A stretch of DNA of 34,400 nucleotides, taken from NCBI GenBank assembly GCA_029245725.1, contig JAQWOT010000120.1, positions 1 to 34,400 on the forward strand, written 5' to 3'. Shown piece after piece: positions 25,541 through 33,683 of this stretch. The position numbers and the translations under genes were made by a program. The first letter of the stretch is position 1, and each line of letters starts with the position of its first letter. The notes under the pieces were generated by a model. The model saw nothing but the letters and a program-made list of their open reading frames with translations, searched no databases and had not been told where the DNA came from. The DNA is from SAR324 cluster bacterium. GTDB lineage: Bacteria > SAR324 > NAC60-12.

Positions 25541-27277
25541 ATGACAACTTCCTCTCGACGAAACCCAGATGAATTGAGAAGTTCGCGTTGGTATGCACCC
25601 GATGATTTAAGAAGCTTCGGACATCGTTCACGCACAAAGCAGATGGGATTTCATAAAGATGAGTTTCTTGGCAAGCCAGTGATTGCGATCATCAATCCCT
25701 GGAATGAACTGAACACCTGCCACACTCACTTCCCGCAGCGGGTCCAAGATATTAAAAGAGGAATTTACCAGGCAGGAGGCTTTGCTGTTGAACTGCCGGT
25801 GCTCTCCTTAGGAGAGCAATTGCTCAAACCAACTGCGATGATGTATCGAAATCTACTTGCGATGGAAGTGGAAGAGGTTTTGCGCGGCTATCCAGTGGAT
25901 GGGGCCGTGTTATTGGGTGGGTGTGACAAAACCACTCCTGGTGTACTGATGGGTGCTCTCAGTATGAATTTGCCATTCGTATATGTCCCTGGAGGAGCGA
26001 TGCTTCGCGGAAATTGGCGGGGAGAGACACTGGGTAGTGGGACTGATGTTTGGAAGTACTGGGATCAGCGTCGCACTGGGGAATTGGATTCAGAAAGTTG
26101 GGAAGAAATTGAAGATGGAATTGCCCGCTCACCAGGTACCTGCATGACTATGGGTACAGCTGCCACGATGATGTCATTGGCAGAGGCGCTCGGATTGAGT
26201 ATGCCTGGAGCGTCTTCGATTCCTGCAGTTGATTCAAATCACAATCGAATGGCTTCCTGGAGTGGGCGTCGTGCAGTAGAAATGGTTTGGGAGGATCTCA
26301 AACCCACAGATATTATAAGTGATGATTCCTTTGTCAATGCGATCATGGTTCAGATGGCAATCGGAGGTTCAACAAATGGAATCATCCATCTTTTGGCAAT
26401 GGCTCGCAGAGCCGGAATAACTCTTGATCTTGAGCGCTTTGATAAGATTTCTCAGGGGATTCCATTGCTTGCCAATGTGAAACCATCAGGCCAATTTGTT
26501 ATGGAAGATTTCTATTTTGCAGGGGGCCTGCGGGCGTTGATGCAGCAATTGAAAGATCGCCTGAAGTTGAACGCGAAGACAATCAATGGTCGAACTCTCG
26601 GAGAAAATCTAAAAGGTGCTGAAATTTATCATGACGATGTTATTCGTCCACTAGAGAATCCAGTAAAGCCAGCTGGCGGCACAGCAGTTCTGCGCGGTTC
26701 CCTTGCTCCACAGGGAGCGGTCATCAAGCCGTCGGCTGCTGAAGTTAGACTACTGAAGCATCGTGGGCCTGCTATCGTTTTCAAAGACATCAGAGATCTG
26801 AAAGCTCGGGTAGACCGCGATGATTTGCCAGTGACTGCTGATTCTGTACTTGTTCTTCAAAATGCTGGGCCAGTGGGTGCCCCAGGGATGCCAGAGTGGG
26901 GTCAACTGCCAGTACCCAAAAAATTATTGCAACAAGGAATCAGAGACATCTTGAGAATTTCAGACGCAAGAATGAGTGGAACCAGCTATGGAGCCTGTGT
27001 TTTACATGTGGCTCCTGAAGCAGCGCTGGGTGGACCACTCGGCTTAGTGTGTGATGGGGATTTAATTGAGCTTGATGTGTTCGAGAGACGCCTTGATTTA
27101 CTTGTAGAACCTGAGGAGTTAGAGAGACGTCGACAGGAATGGCAAGCTCCAGCTTTGAAACATCGCAGAGGCTATGCAGCACTGTATGTTGAACAGGTTA
27201 CTCAGGCCGATGAAGGTTGTGATTTTAGGTTTCTGCAGGGGGCTCCAGGCGAAACAGCAGAACCAGATATCTTTTGA
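25541..27277 (+). CDS. IlvD/EDD family sugar-acid dehydratase (L-arabinonate dehydratase-like)
   Basis: This protein of about 578 residues removes water from a sugar acid to form a 2-keto-3-deoxy acid. The opening SSRWYAPDDLRSFGHRSRTKQMG is typical of the pentonate/hexonate branch of the IlvD/EDD family rather than of IlvD itself. Iron-sulfur ligands are C60 (ELNTCHTH), C128 (GGCDKTTPG) and C201 (GTCMTMGTA), and S479 in ARMSGTSYG is in the position of the catalytic serine. Length fits the family. The ATG at 25541 lacks a clear ribosome site and follows an in-frame TTG. It is the first gene of the rightward unit. The substrate (pentonate, hexonate or an inositol-derived acid) cannot be settled from sequence. 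Confidence 0.88.
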   Translation: MTTSSRRNPDELRSSRWYAPDDLRSFGHRSRTKQMGFHKDEFLGKPVIAIINPWNELNTCHTHFPQRVQDIKRGIYQAGGFAVELPVLSLGEQLLKPTAMMYRNLLAMEVEEVLRGYPVDGAVLLGGCDKTTPGVLMGALSMNLPFVYVPGGAMLRGNWRGETLGSGTDVWKYWDQRRTGELDSESWEEIEDGIARSPGTCMTMGTAATMMSLAEALGLSMPGASSIPAVDSNHNRMASWSGRRAVEMVWEDLKPTDIISDDSFVNAIMVQMAIGGSTNGIIHLLAMARRAGITLDLERFDKISQGIPLLANVKPSGQFVMEDFYFAGGLRALMQQLKDRLKLNAKTINGRTLGENLKGAEIYHDDVIRPLENPVKPAGGTAVLRGSLAPQGAVIKPSAAEVRLLKHRGPAIVFKDIRDLKARVDRDDLPVTADSVLVLQNAGPVGAPGMPEWGQLPVPKKLLQQGIRDILRISDARMSGTSYGACVLHVAPEAALGGPLGLVCDGDLIELDVFERRLDLLVEPEELERRRQEWQAPALKHRRGYAALYVEQVTQADEGCDFRFLQGAPGETAEPDIF

Positions 27278-27338
27278 ATTTAGTCGGTGGACTAAGACCT
27301 CTTAAATAACCCCTTTACAACATAGATGACTAAGTGAA

Positions 27339-28445
27339 ATGAGTACGATCAGAGTTGGAATTGCAGGAACAAGCTGGTGGGCAGACGCGATGTACTTGCC
27401 TGCTTTGGAGGGAAATCCTAATGTAGAAGTTGTCGCAGCTTGCGGAAGGAATCATGAACGTGCAGAGGCTTTTACGCAAAAATGGAAAATTCTCCACCAC
27501 TTTGTCAACTTCAAAAAAATGCTGGATGAGGTGGAGTTGGATGCTTTGATCGTTTCGACAGGGAACGACACTCATGCTTCCTTCACCATAGCTGCCTTGG
27601 AAAAAGGAATCCCTGTTCTTTGTGAAAAGCCTCTGGGTCTCAACTATTCGGAAGCGCTTAAGATGACCAAACTTGCGCAGGAAACCAAGTTAGTTAATCT
27701 CGTACCTTTCACTTATTCCTTCATGCCTACGGCTCGCTATCTTAAACGGCTGATCGATCAAGGTTATATCGGGAAACCTTATCACTGCAATCTTCGCTAC
27801 TACACAGGATACCGAAGAAAAACTGAGTACACCTGGCGTCTGAACACTGCAGTAGCAGGATCTGGAGCTCTGGGAGATATTGGCTCTCATTTCATTTATT
27901 TAGCTCAATGGATAATGGGTTCTGTCAGTGCGGTGTGTTGTCGTCTAGGTTCACCCATTGACCGACCCAACACAACCCCGGATGGAAAACCATTTACCCA
28001 TACCGATGACACCGCAATGGTCATGCTCGAGTTTGCCAATGGCGCTCAAGGGATGATTCATGCGACGACGATCTGCTATGAAGATTCTCCATTTGGTCAA
28101 ACCCACCATATGGAGTTTCATGGTTCGGAGGGGACCCTTTACTCAGTCACAGATTGGGATAAGGTGCAGAGGGTTCATGGGGCTCAGGTTGGTGAGGGAT
28201 TACCCCATGAGCTTCCAATTCCGGATGATATTTGGGGCAAGGCCCGCAGGGATACAGTACACAACACCTATCGAGATGTTTTCAGGCAGGATGGACATAT
28301 GATTGGAGACTTCATCGAGGGAGTCCGCACAGGACAAGCAGTCCGTCCTGATTTTGCTGCGGGGACCGCTGTGCAGCGTATCCTTGATGCAGCATTGTTA
28401 AGTCATCAGGAGGGTCGTCGGGTACTGATTGAAGAAATACAATAA
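27339..28445 (+). CDS. Gfo/Idh/MocA family oxidoreductase
   Basis: This 368-residue protein has an N-terminal NAD(P)-binding fold (VGIAGTSWWADAMYLPAL, an unusual version in which the second glycine pair is replaced by SWW) and the catalytic CEKPLG motif near residue 97. The C-terminal domain carries GSGALGDIGSHFIYLAQW with the conserved aspartate and histidine. It probably oxidises a sugar or cyclitol hydroxyl. It sits 61 bases after the dehydratase gene and 60 bases before iolG, so it could either produce the sugar acid or lactone for the dehydratase or act on an inositol isomer. The substrate is not determined. Confidence 0.86.
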   Translation: MSTIRVGIAGTSWWADAMYLPALEGNPNVEVVAACGRNHERAEAFTQKWKILHHFVNFKKMLDEVELDALIVSTGNDTHASFTIAALEKGIPVLCEKPLGLNYSEALKMTKLAQETKLVNLVPFTYSFMPTARYLKRLIDQGYIGKPYHCNLRYYTGYRRKTEYTWRLNTAVAGSGALGDIGSHFIYLAQWIMGSVSAVCCRLGSPIDRPNTTPDGKPFTHTDDTAMVMLEFANGAQGMIHATTICYEDSPFGQTHHMEFHGSEGTLYSVTDWDKVQRVHGAQVGEGLPHELPIPDDIWGKARRDTVHNTYRDVFRQDGHMIGDFIEGVRTGQAVRPDFAAGTAVQRILDAALLSHQEGRRVLIEEIQ

Positions 28446-28505
28446 CTTTTTAGCTATCTCATCACCGAAAAGGGATTTTAATCAAATCGTAAAAACAGGG
28501 GAAAA

Positions 28506-29528
28506 ATGATTCGCTTTGCTCTGATTGGCGCTGGTCGTATTGGCCAAATGCATGCTGCCAACATCTTAGCTCATGATAGGTGCAGCTTGAATTTGATCTA
28601 TGATGTTCATGCTCCATCCAGTGAAGCTGTTGGGGCGAAAACTGGTGCCAAGGTCGCCCGAGATCCAGATGAAATTTTTAATGATGCAGACGTAGATGCC
28701 GTGTTTGTGGCTTCTTCAACACCCACCCACGCTGATTTTATCGTCCGTTCAGTTCAGTCCGGCAAAGCGGTTCTTTGTGAGAAACCAATCGATTTGGATA
28801 TTGCAAAGGTTGAAGAGTGCAGCAAGCATATCAGTGGTGCAAAGAGTCTGATTCAGATTGGCTTTAATCGCAGATTTGACCCGGGACATGGGCAGTTGGT
28901 CAGTGCTGTTCGAAACGATGAGATTGGTGACTTAGAGCAAGTGATCATTAGCAGTCGTGACCCTGAACCTCCACCAAAAGCCTACTATCTGGCTGCTGGT
29001 GGAATGCTGAGAGACATGACAATCCACGATTTTGACCTGGCACGCTTCGCCTTGGGTGAAGAGGTCACTCAGGTAACTGCATTTACTAGTAATCTCTTTG
29101 ATCCAGTCGCAAAAGAGATTGGTGAGATTGATTCCGCGATGATCCTGATGAAAACTACCTCCGGAAAGCTCTGCCATATCAACAATTCTCGCCATGCAAC
29201 CTATGGTTATGACCAACGTCTGGAAGCACACGGTAGCCAAGGGATGTTACGATCTGAGAACCGGCAGCCCACAAGCGTTGAGCGTTTCAATGCGAAGGGT
29301 TCTAATTGGCGTGATGCCTGTGAATTTTTCTTTATTGAGCGGTACCGACAAGCCTACTTGAAACAGCTAGAGAGCTTTATGGATACTCTGGAAGCAGGCT
29401 CAGAGTCCAAAGTTTCCTTCGAAGATGGTCGCCGTGCGTTGATTCTGGCGAATGCTGCTTACCGCTCTGTGGAAACTGGAAAGGTAGTTACAGTGAATTA
29501 TGAAAATCCACTGGAGGAGGCATCATGA
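28506..29528 (+). CDS. iolG: inositol 2-dehydrogenase
   Basis: This 340-residue Gfo/Idh enzyme oxidises myo-inositol to scyllo-inosose with NAD+, the first catabolic step. ALIGAGRIGQMHA at residues 5-17 is the NAD site, CEKPID carries the catalytic lysine, and IGFNRRFDPGH with GGMLRDMTIHDFDLARF are the segments that define inositol 2-dehydrogenases among Gfo/Idh proteins. This makes it the best IolG of the three Gfo/Idh proteins in the window. AGGGG stands 5 bases before the ATG. Its stop overlaps the start of the ABC ATPase gene (ATGA), so entry into the cell and first oxidation are coupled at the level of translation. Confidence 0.92.
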   Translation: MIRFALIGAGRIGQMHAANILAHDRCSLNLIYDVHAPSSEAVGAKTGAKVARDPDEIFNDADVDAVFVASSTPTHADFIVRSVQSGKAVLCEKPIDLDIAKVEECSKHISGAKSLIQIGFNRRFDPGHGQLVSAVRNDEIGDLEQVIISSRDPEPPPKAYYLAAGGMLRDMTIHDFDLARFALGEEVTQVTAFTSNLFDPVAKEIGEIDSAMILMKTTSGKLCHINNSRHATYGYDQRLEAHGSQGMLRSENRQPTSVERFNAKGSNWRDACEFFFIERYRQAYLKQLESFMDTLEAGSESKVSFEDGRRALILANAAYRSVETGKVVTVNYENPLEEAS

Positions 29529-30298
29529 GCAGTTCCTCACTGGAGAACCCATCAAAGCCGGTTTTTTTAGATCTGCGAAATATCAGCAAATCCTTTGGGG
29601 CCATTGAGGCTCTCAAGGGGATTAACATGCAATTGTTTGCTGGTGAGGTCGTGGGATTAATGGGAGATAATGGGGCTGGTAAATCCACTCTGGTCAAGAT
29701 TTTATCAGGGAATTATCCACCAACAGAAGGTGAGATGCATTTAGGAGGTGAGCGTCGGCAATTTAACAAGCCGGTTGATGCTCGATCAAATGGTATTGAA
29801 GTAGTCTATCAAGACTTGGCATTGTGTGATCACCTCACCGCTGCACACAATGTGTTTTTGGGGCGAGAAAAGAAAAAAAGAATGGGGCCATTAAGAATTC
29901 TGGACAACAAATTTATGTTTTCCAAGGCAGGTGAAATTTTTGCGATGCTGAAATCTGAGACACGTCCACGTGACTTAGTGAAGCAAATGTCTGGTGGTCA
30001 AAGACAGGCGGTTGCTATCGCACGCACTCAACTCTCTTCGCCAGAACTTGTATTGATGGATGAACCAACAGCAGCTATCTCAGTCCGGCAGGTCAGCGAA
30101 GTCTTAGGGTTGATCAAGCGTCTTCAGTCACAGGGTGTTGGGATCCTCCTAATCAGTCATCGAATGCCAGACATATTCACAGTCTGTGATCGAGTCGTAG
30201 TGTTACGAAGAGGAGAGAAGGTTGCTGATAAACATATATCAAACACTTCTCAGGATGAAATTACAGGATTAATTACTGGTGCCGTCGAAAGCGCTTAA
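29525..30298 (+). CDS. sugar ABC transporter ATP-binding protein (single domain)
   Basis: This 257-residue protein is the ATPase of a carbohydrate importer. Walker A is GDNGAGKST at 47-55, the signature is MSGGQRQ at 155-161, Walker B is LVLMDEPTAA at 175-184, and the H-loop is in LLISHR. It has a single nucleotide-binding domain, like FrcA-type ATPases and unlike the tandem RbsA/MglA form of about 500 residues, so two copies would pair in the transporter. A very strong ribosome site (GGAGGAGG) lies within the end of iolG, with which it overlaps by four bases. The permease and binding protein genes follow. An inositol substrate is inferred from context. Confidence 0.92.
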   Translation: MSSSSLENPSKPVFLDLRNISKSFGAIEALKGINMQLFAGEVVGLMGDNGAGKSTLVKILSGNYPPTEGEMHLGGERRQFNKPVDARSNGIEVVYQDLALCDHLTAAHNVFLGREKKKRMGPLRILDNKFMFSKAGEIFAMLKSETRPRDLVKQMSGGQRQAVAIARTQLSSPELVLMDEPTAAISVRQVSEVLGLIKRLQSQGVGILLISHRMPDIFTVCDRVVVLRRGEKVADKHISNTSQDEITGLITGAVESA

Positions 30299-30314
30299 TT
30301 GAAAAGGTAATTCA

Positions 30315-31328
30315 ATGACTGATGCAAGTCTTACAAAAGCTATTGATTCCCAAACACATTCAGTTTGGCAACAGCTCTATCGTTCACAGCCATTTTGGGT
30401 AACTGTTGCTGCAATTGGCCTATGTGTAGTACTTTCTTGGGCGGGTACAAATTCACGTGGAGAGCAGGTTTTTTTTACTGCTCAAAACTTCAATAATGTT
30501 GCTCTTAACTTTTCATTTATTGGTATTATTGCAATCGGAATGACAGCCGTTATTATCACTGCTGGTATAGATCTTTCGGTTGGTTCAGTAATGGGATTGT
30601 CAGGGATCGCTACCGGTTTGACTTTATCAAGTGGCTACGGGGTTGAAGCTGGAATTGCGGCCGGATTATTAACTGCTCTAGCCTGTGGATTGGTCAATGG
30701 TTTTCTGATTAGTTACGTGGGTTTGTCCCCTTTTGTTGTAACTCTTGGAATGCTAAGTATTTGTCGAAGTTTGGCTTTGGTAGTTTCTAATAACAAAATG
30801 TTTTATGAGTTTGGGCCTGATGAAGACTTATTTGTCAGCATTGGTGGAGGAAGCTACTTTGGTATTGCAAATTCATTAGTCCTAATGCTGATCTTAACAA
30901 TTTTTCTGGGATTCATGCTAAATTATACTGCCTGGGGTCGACATTTATATGCCATAGGTAGTAACGAAAATGCAGCAACTATGACAGGGGTCCCTGTAAA
31001 AGCTGTCAAAATGTCTGCATATCTTTTCTGCAGTCTTACAGCAGGAATGTCAGCTATAATGATTGTCGGCTGGATGGGATCTGTCACCAACGCTTTAGGA
31101 ATGATATATGAGCTTCGAGTGATTGCTTCTGCAGTCATTGGAGGTGCTGACTTGATGGGAGGAGTTGGATCTGCATATGGGGCATTGATTGGTTCTTTTT
31201 TAGTGGAACTGATTAGAAATGGTTTATTGATGGCAGGTGTGGATCCCTATTGGCAGGGCACCTTTGTGGGCCTATTCATCATTTTTGCGGTGGCATTGGA
31301 AAAGATCCGAAGCCACCGTTCTAGTTAA
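30315..31328 (+). CDS. sugar ABC transporter permease (RbsC/FrcC type)
   Basis: This 337-residue membrane protein has about eight to ten helices and belongs to the branched BPD_transp_2 family of ribose-, fructose- and inositol-type permeases. Characteristic segments are GITAAGIDLSVGSVMGLSG-like residues (IITAGIDLSVGSVMGLSGI), SYVGLSPFVVTLGMLSICRSLALV, TAWGRHLYAIGSNENAATMTGVPVKAVK (the EAA-like loop contacting the ATPase) and IASAVIGGADLMGGVGSAYGALIGSF. It lies 16 bases after the ATPase gene with AAAGG before its ATG. Its base composition is visibly more AT-rich than that of the iol enzyme genes. Substrate is probably inositol by context. Confidence 0.92.
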   Translation: MTDASLTKAIDSQTHSVWQQLYRSQPFWVTVAAIGLCVVLSWAGTNSRGEQVFFTAQNFNNVALNFSFIGIIAIGMTAVIITAGIDLSVGSVMGLSGIATGLTLSSGYGVEAGIAAGLLTALACGLVNGFLISYVGLSPFVVTLGMLSICRSLALVVSNNKMFYEFGPDEDLFVSIGGGSYFGIANSLVLMLILTIFLGFMLNYTAWGRHLYAIGSNENAATMTGVPVKAVKMSAYLFCSLTAGMSAIMIVGWMGSVTNALGMIYELRVIASAVIGGADLMGGVGSAYGALIGSFLVELIRNGLLMAGVDPYWQGTFVGLFIIFAVALEKIRSHRSS

Positions 31329-31416
31329 CCAAATTTCAAGGAGACTGCCTATTGAATGACACAAGAGTTTGTGAGTATTTACTGAATGTCTGTTTTTTCA
31401 TATCAGGAGAATTTTT

Positions 31417-32421
31417 ATGAAAAAGTTTTTACTCGGAGCTTTGCTGCTACCGTTCAGCCTAACTACGATGGCCTTTGCTGGTGGACACGCAAAACTGACT
31501 TTTGCTCTCGTACCTAAGGCGATGAATAACCCCTTCTTTGATCTGGCCCGAGATGGCTGCAAAAAAGCAGAGGGTGAAATCGAAGGTATTGAATGCCTGT
31601 ACATTGGTCCTGGTGAGCACACTGAACAAGAACAGATCCAAATTGTACAAGACTTGATCTCGCGAAAGGTAGATGGCATTGCTGTAGCGCCCTCTAATGC
31701 ACCTGCAATGGGTAAGGCTCTCAAGCGAGCAAAAGAAGCGGGAATCAATGTGATTACTTGGGACTCTGATTTGCTGGCCAAAGATAAGGGTTTACGAACT
31801 GCTTATGTTGGTACAAACAATTACGATATTGGAGTCAACCTGGCCAGGCTGACACAGAACTTGAAGCCACTAGGTGGATCAATCTGCATTCAATCTGGTG
31901 GAGCATCGGCCGCTAACCACAACGAGCGCATGCAAGGTATTCGTGATACACTAGCAGGCACATCGGGAACGACACCTCCTGGTGACCGATTAACAGGCCA
32001 GAATGGCTGGACTGAACCAGATGGTTGTCCACTTTACACAAATGACGATTTCCCACTTTCAGTGCAGCAAATGGCAGATATTTTTATCAAGTATCCAGAC
32101 CTAACCGCTTACGTTCCAACTGGTGGTTTCCCTCACTTTGTTCCTAAGGCATTCAGACGAGTGGCAGGAGAAAATCAGGAGAGAATCCGCACTAAGCAAA
32201 CAGCTGTAGTTGTTGCTGATACTTTACCAATGCAGATGGAAATCTTGAAGGATGGTCTTACGCATGGTTTGGTTGGGCAACAGCCCTATATGATGGGGTA
32301 CAAAGCAATGTACGTCCTGAAGGACCTAGCTGATGGAAACGCCGTTGAGGATCCCATCTACACAGGACTAGATGTGTGTCCATTTGAAGCTGCTTGGAGT
32401 TGCCTCTCTGGTGGGGGTTGA
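31417..32421 (+). CDS. periplasmic sugar-binding protein, probably for inositol
   Basis: This 334-residue exported protein is the receptor of the ABC importer. The signal peptide is about residues 1-21 (MKKFLLGALLLPFSLTTMAFA). The mature protein belongs to the RbsB/FrcB type I periplasmic binding family: LTFALVPKAMNNPFFDLARDGCKKAEGE, VQDLISRKVDGIAVAPSNA, INVITWDSDL and a late VGQQPYMMGYKAMYVL hinge segment. Four cysteines in the mature protein (including two near the C-terminus) could form disulfides. AGGAG precedes the ATG. The gene follows the permease gene, so the order ATPase-permease-receptor is the reverse of the common receptor-first order. Inositol is the expected ligand from context, but fructose-type sugars are possible. 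Confidence 0.9.
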   Translation: MKKFLLGALLLPFSLTTMAFAGGHAKLTFALVPKAMNNPFFDLARDGCKKAEGEIEGIECLYIGPGEHTEQEQIQIVQDLISRKVDGIAVAPSNAPAMGKALKRAKEAGINVITWDSDLLAKDKGLRTAYVGTNNYDIGVNLARLTQNLKPLGGSICIQSGGASAANHNERMQGIRDTLAGTSGTTPPGDRLTGQNGWTEPDGCPLYTNDDFPLSVQQMADIFIKYPDLTAYVPTGGFPHFVPKAFRRVAGENQERIRTKQTAVVVADTLPMQMEILKDGLTHGLVGQQPYMMGYKAMYVLKDLADGNAVEDPIYTGLDVCPFEAAWSCLSGGG

Positions 32422-32454
32422 TGGCTAGTCGATAGTCATTCATCCATTTATTTT

Positions 32455-32482
32455 CTGCATGAGGTCGCTTGATCTCGTGCAG
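32455..32482 (+). other. hairpin between binding protein and SDR genes
   Basis: CTGCATGAG at 32455-32463 pairs with CTCGTGCAG at 32474-32482 (one G-U pair) around a 10-nt loop. It ends 22 bases before the SDR start. The following sequence is pyrimidine-rich but not a T-run. It may limit read-through or stabilise the binding-protein mRNA end. Confidence 0.45.
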
Positions 32483-32504
32483 ATTCTCCTCTTCATGAAA
32501 CAAC

Positions 32505-33308
32505 ATGACAGAACAAAATCTTACTGGAAAAGTCGCTGTTGTTACTGGTTCCACTCAGGGTCTTGGATTGGCAATAGCCCAACTCTTCGCTAAGCAAAAA
32601 GCTGCTGGTTTGGTGATTTGTGGAAGGAATGCGCAAAATGGTGAGAAGGCCGCAGAGTTTTTGAAGAGACAGGGAACTCCAACAGAATTTGTACAAGCAG
32701 ATTTATCAAGCGTAGAAGACTGCCGAAAAGTGATTCGAAAAGCTGATCAAGCGTTCGGTAAAGTTGATATTCTGGTGAATAGTGCAGCAATTACAGATCG
32801 TGGAACCATTCTGGATACTTCAGAAGAACTTTTTGATCGCATGTTTGCAATCAATACTAAGGCTCCCTTCTTTTTAATTCAAGAAGCTGCCAAGATCATG
32901 ATTCGCGAAAAGATTAAGGGGGCAATTGTTAATATTCAGAGTATGTCAGCACATGGAGGTCAACCGTTTATCGCAGCTTACTGCGCAGCAAAAGGTGCAC
33001 TTTCCATCGTCACCAAAAACTCTGCATTCAGCCTAATGAAAAATAAGATTAGAGTAAATGCACTAAATATTGGTTGGATGGACACTCCCGGGGAAGACAG
33101 AATTCAAAAAGAATATCATCGCGCTGAGTCAGATTGGTTGGCTAAGGCAGAAGTTGATCAACCTTTTGGACGTTTGCTCAAAACGGATGAGGTAGCACGC
33201 GCAGTACTCTTCTTGGCGTCCGCCGATTCAGGAATGATGACTGGATCCATTATAGATTTCGATCAGTCTGTTTTGGGTTGCTATGACAGTCCTCCTCATC
33301 CAGCGTAG
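32505..33308 (+). CDS. short-chain dehydrogenase/reductase
   Basis: This 267-residue enzyme is a classical SDR. The coenzyme motif TGSTQGLG is at 14-21, the NSAA motif at 92-95, active-site N117, serine within [10 protein letters not shown] (146 or 148), and Y159 with K163 in YCAAKG. It would oxidise or reduce a hydroxyl or keto group with NAD(P). It is the last gene of the dehydratase-iolG-ABC unit, 83 bases after the binding protein gene, so a role with an inositol isomer or a sugar intermediate is likely. The ribosome site is poor. The substrate cannot be named. Confidence 0.87.
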   Translation: MTEQNLTGKVAVVTGSTQGLGLAIAQLFAKQKAAGLVICGRNAQNGEKAAEFLKRQGTPTEFVQADLSSVEDCRKVIRKADQAFGKVDILVNSAAITDRGTILDTSEELFDRMFAINTKAPFFLIQEAAKIMIREKIKGAIVNIQSMSAHGGQPFIAAYCAAKGALSIVTKNSAFSLMKNKIRVNALNIGWMDTPGEDRIQKEYHRAESDWLAKAEVDQPFGRLLKTDEVARAVLFLASADSGMMTGSIIDFDQSVLGCYDSPPHPA

Positions 33309-33683
33309 TTATTAGAATGCAATGAATTAATGAAGAAAATGAATACAGATTCAAATGCTCAGTGATTAATCCAGTTACTGCTTCAGGGCTTGTTTCTTTG
33401 AGAGTTTTTAAGAAATCTTTTCCCTCCTAGTGAAACTGCAAAACGGTCCTACTTATAATAAGTCAGGCAAACCAATTACTTACTAAAGTTACATTGTTTC
33501 CGGTACCTTTGATTTCTCTGATTGAAGAAAGAACCATAGCAACTTACTTAGTAAGCACTAAGCAGAAATGAGCTATCACAAGACTCTCTGCTGTCTTATC
33601 AACGCTTGCAAATAAGCGTTCCTCACTTGCCTAAACAAGGACCTAGTTCCTATCACTAAAAAATATCTTGACAAAGGACTAAT
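33309..33683. promoter_or_regulatory. dyad-rich intergenic region before the aldo/keto reductase
   Basis: This 375-base gap has no ORF or RNA gene that I can support. It holds several dyads: TTTCTT at 33393-33398 with AAGAAA at 33410-33415 followed by TCTTTT (a weak terminator candidate for the SDR unit), ACTTAT-A-ATAAGT at 33451-33463, CTTACT-T-AGTAAG at 33543-33555, and AACGCTT/AAGCGTT around a 6-nt loop at 33601-33620. The last three are operator-like. A promoter for the reductase gene is expected here. Confidence 0.45.
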
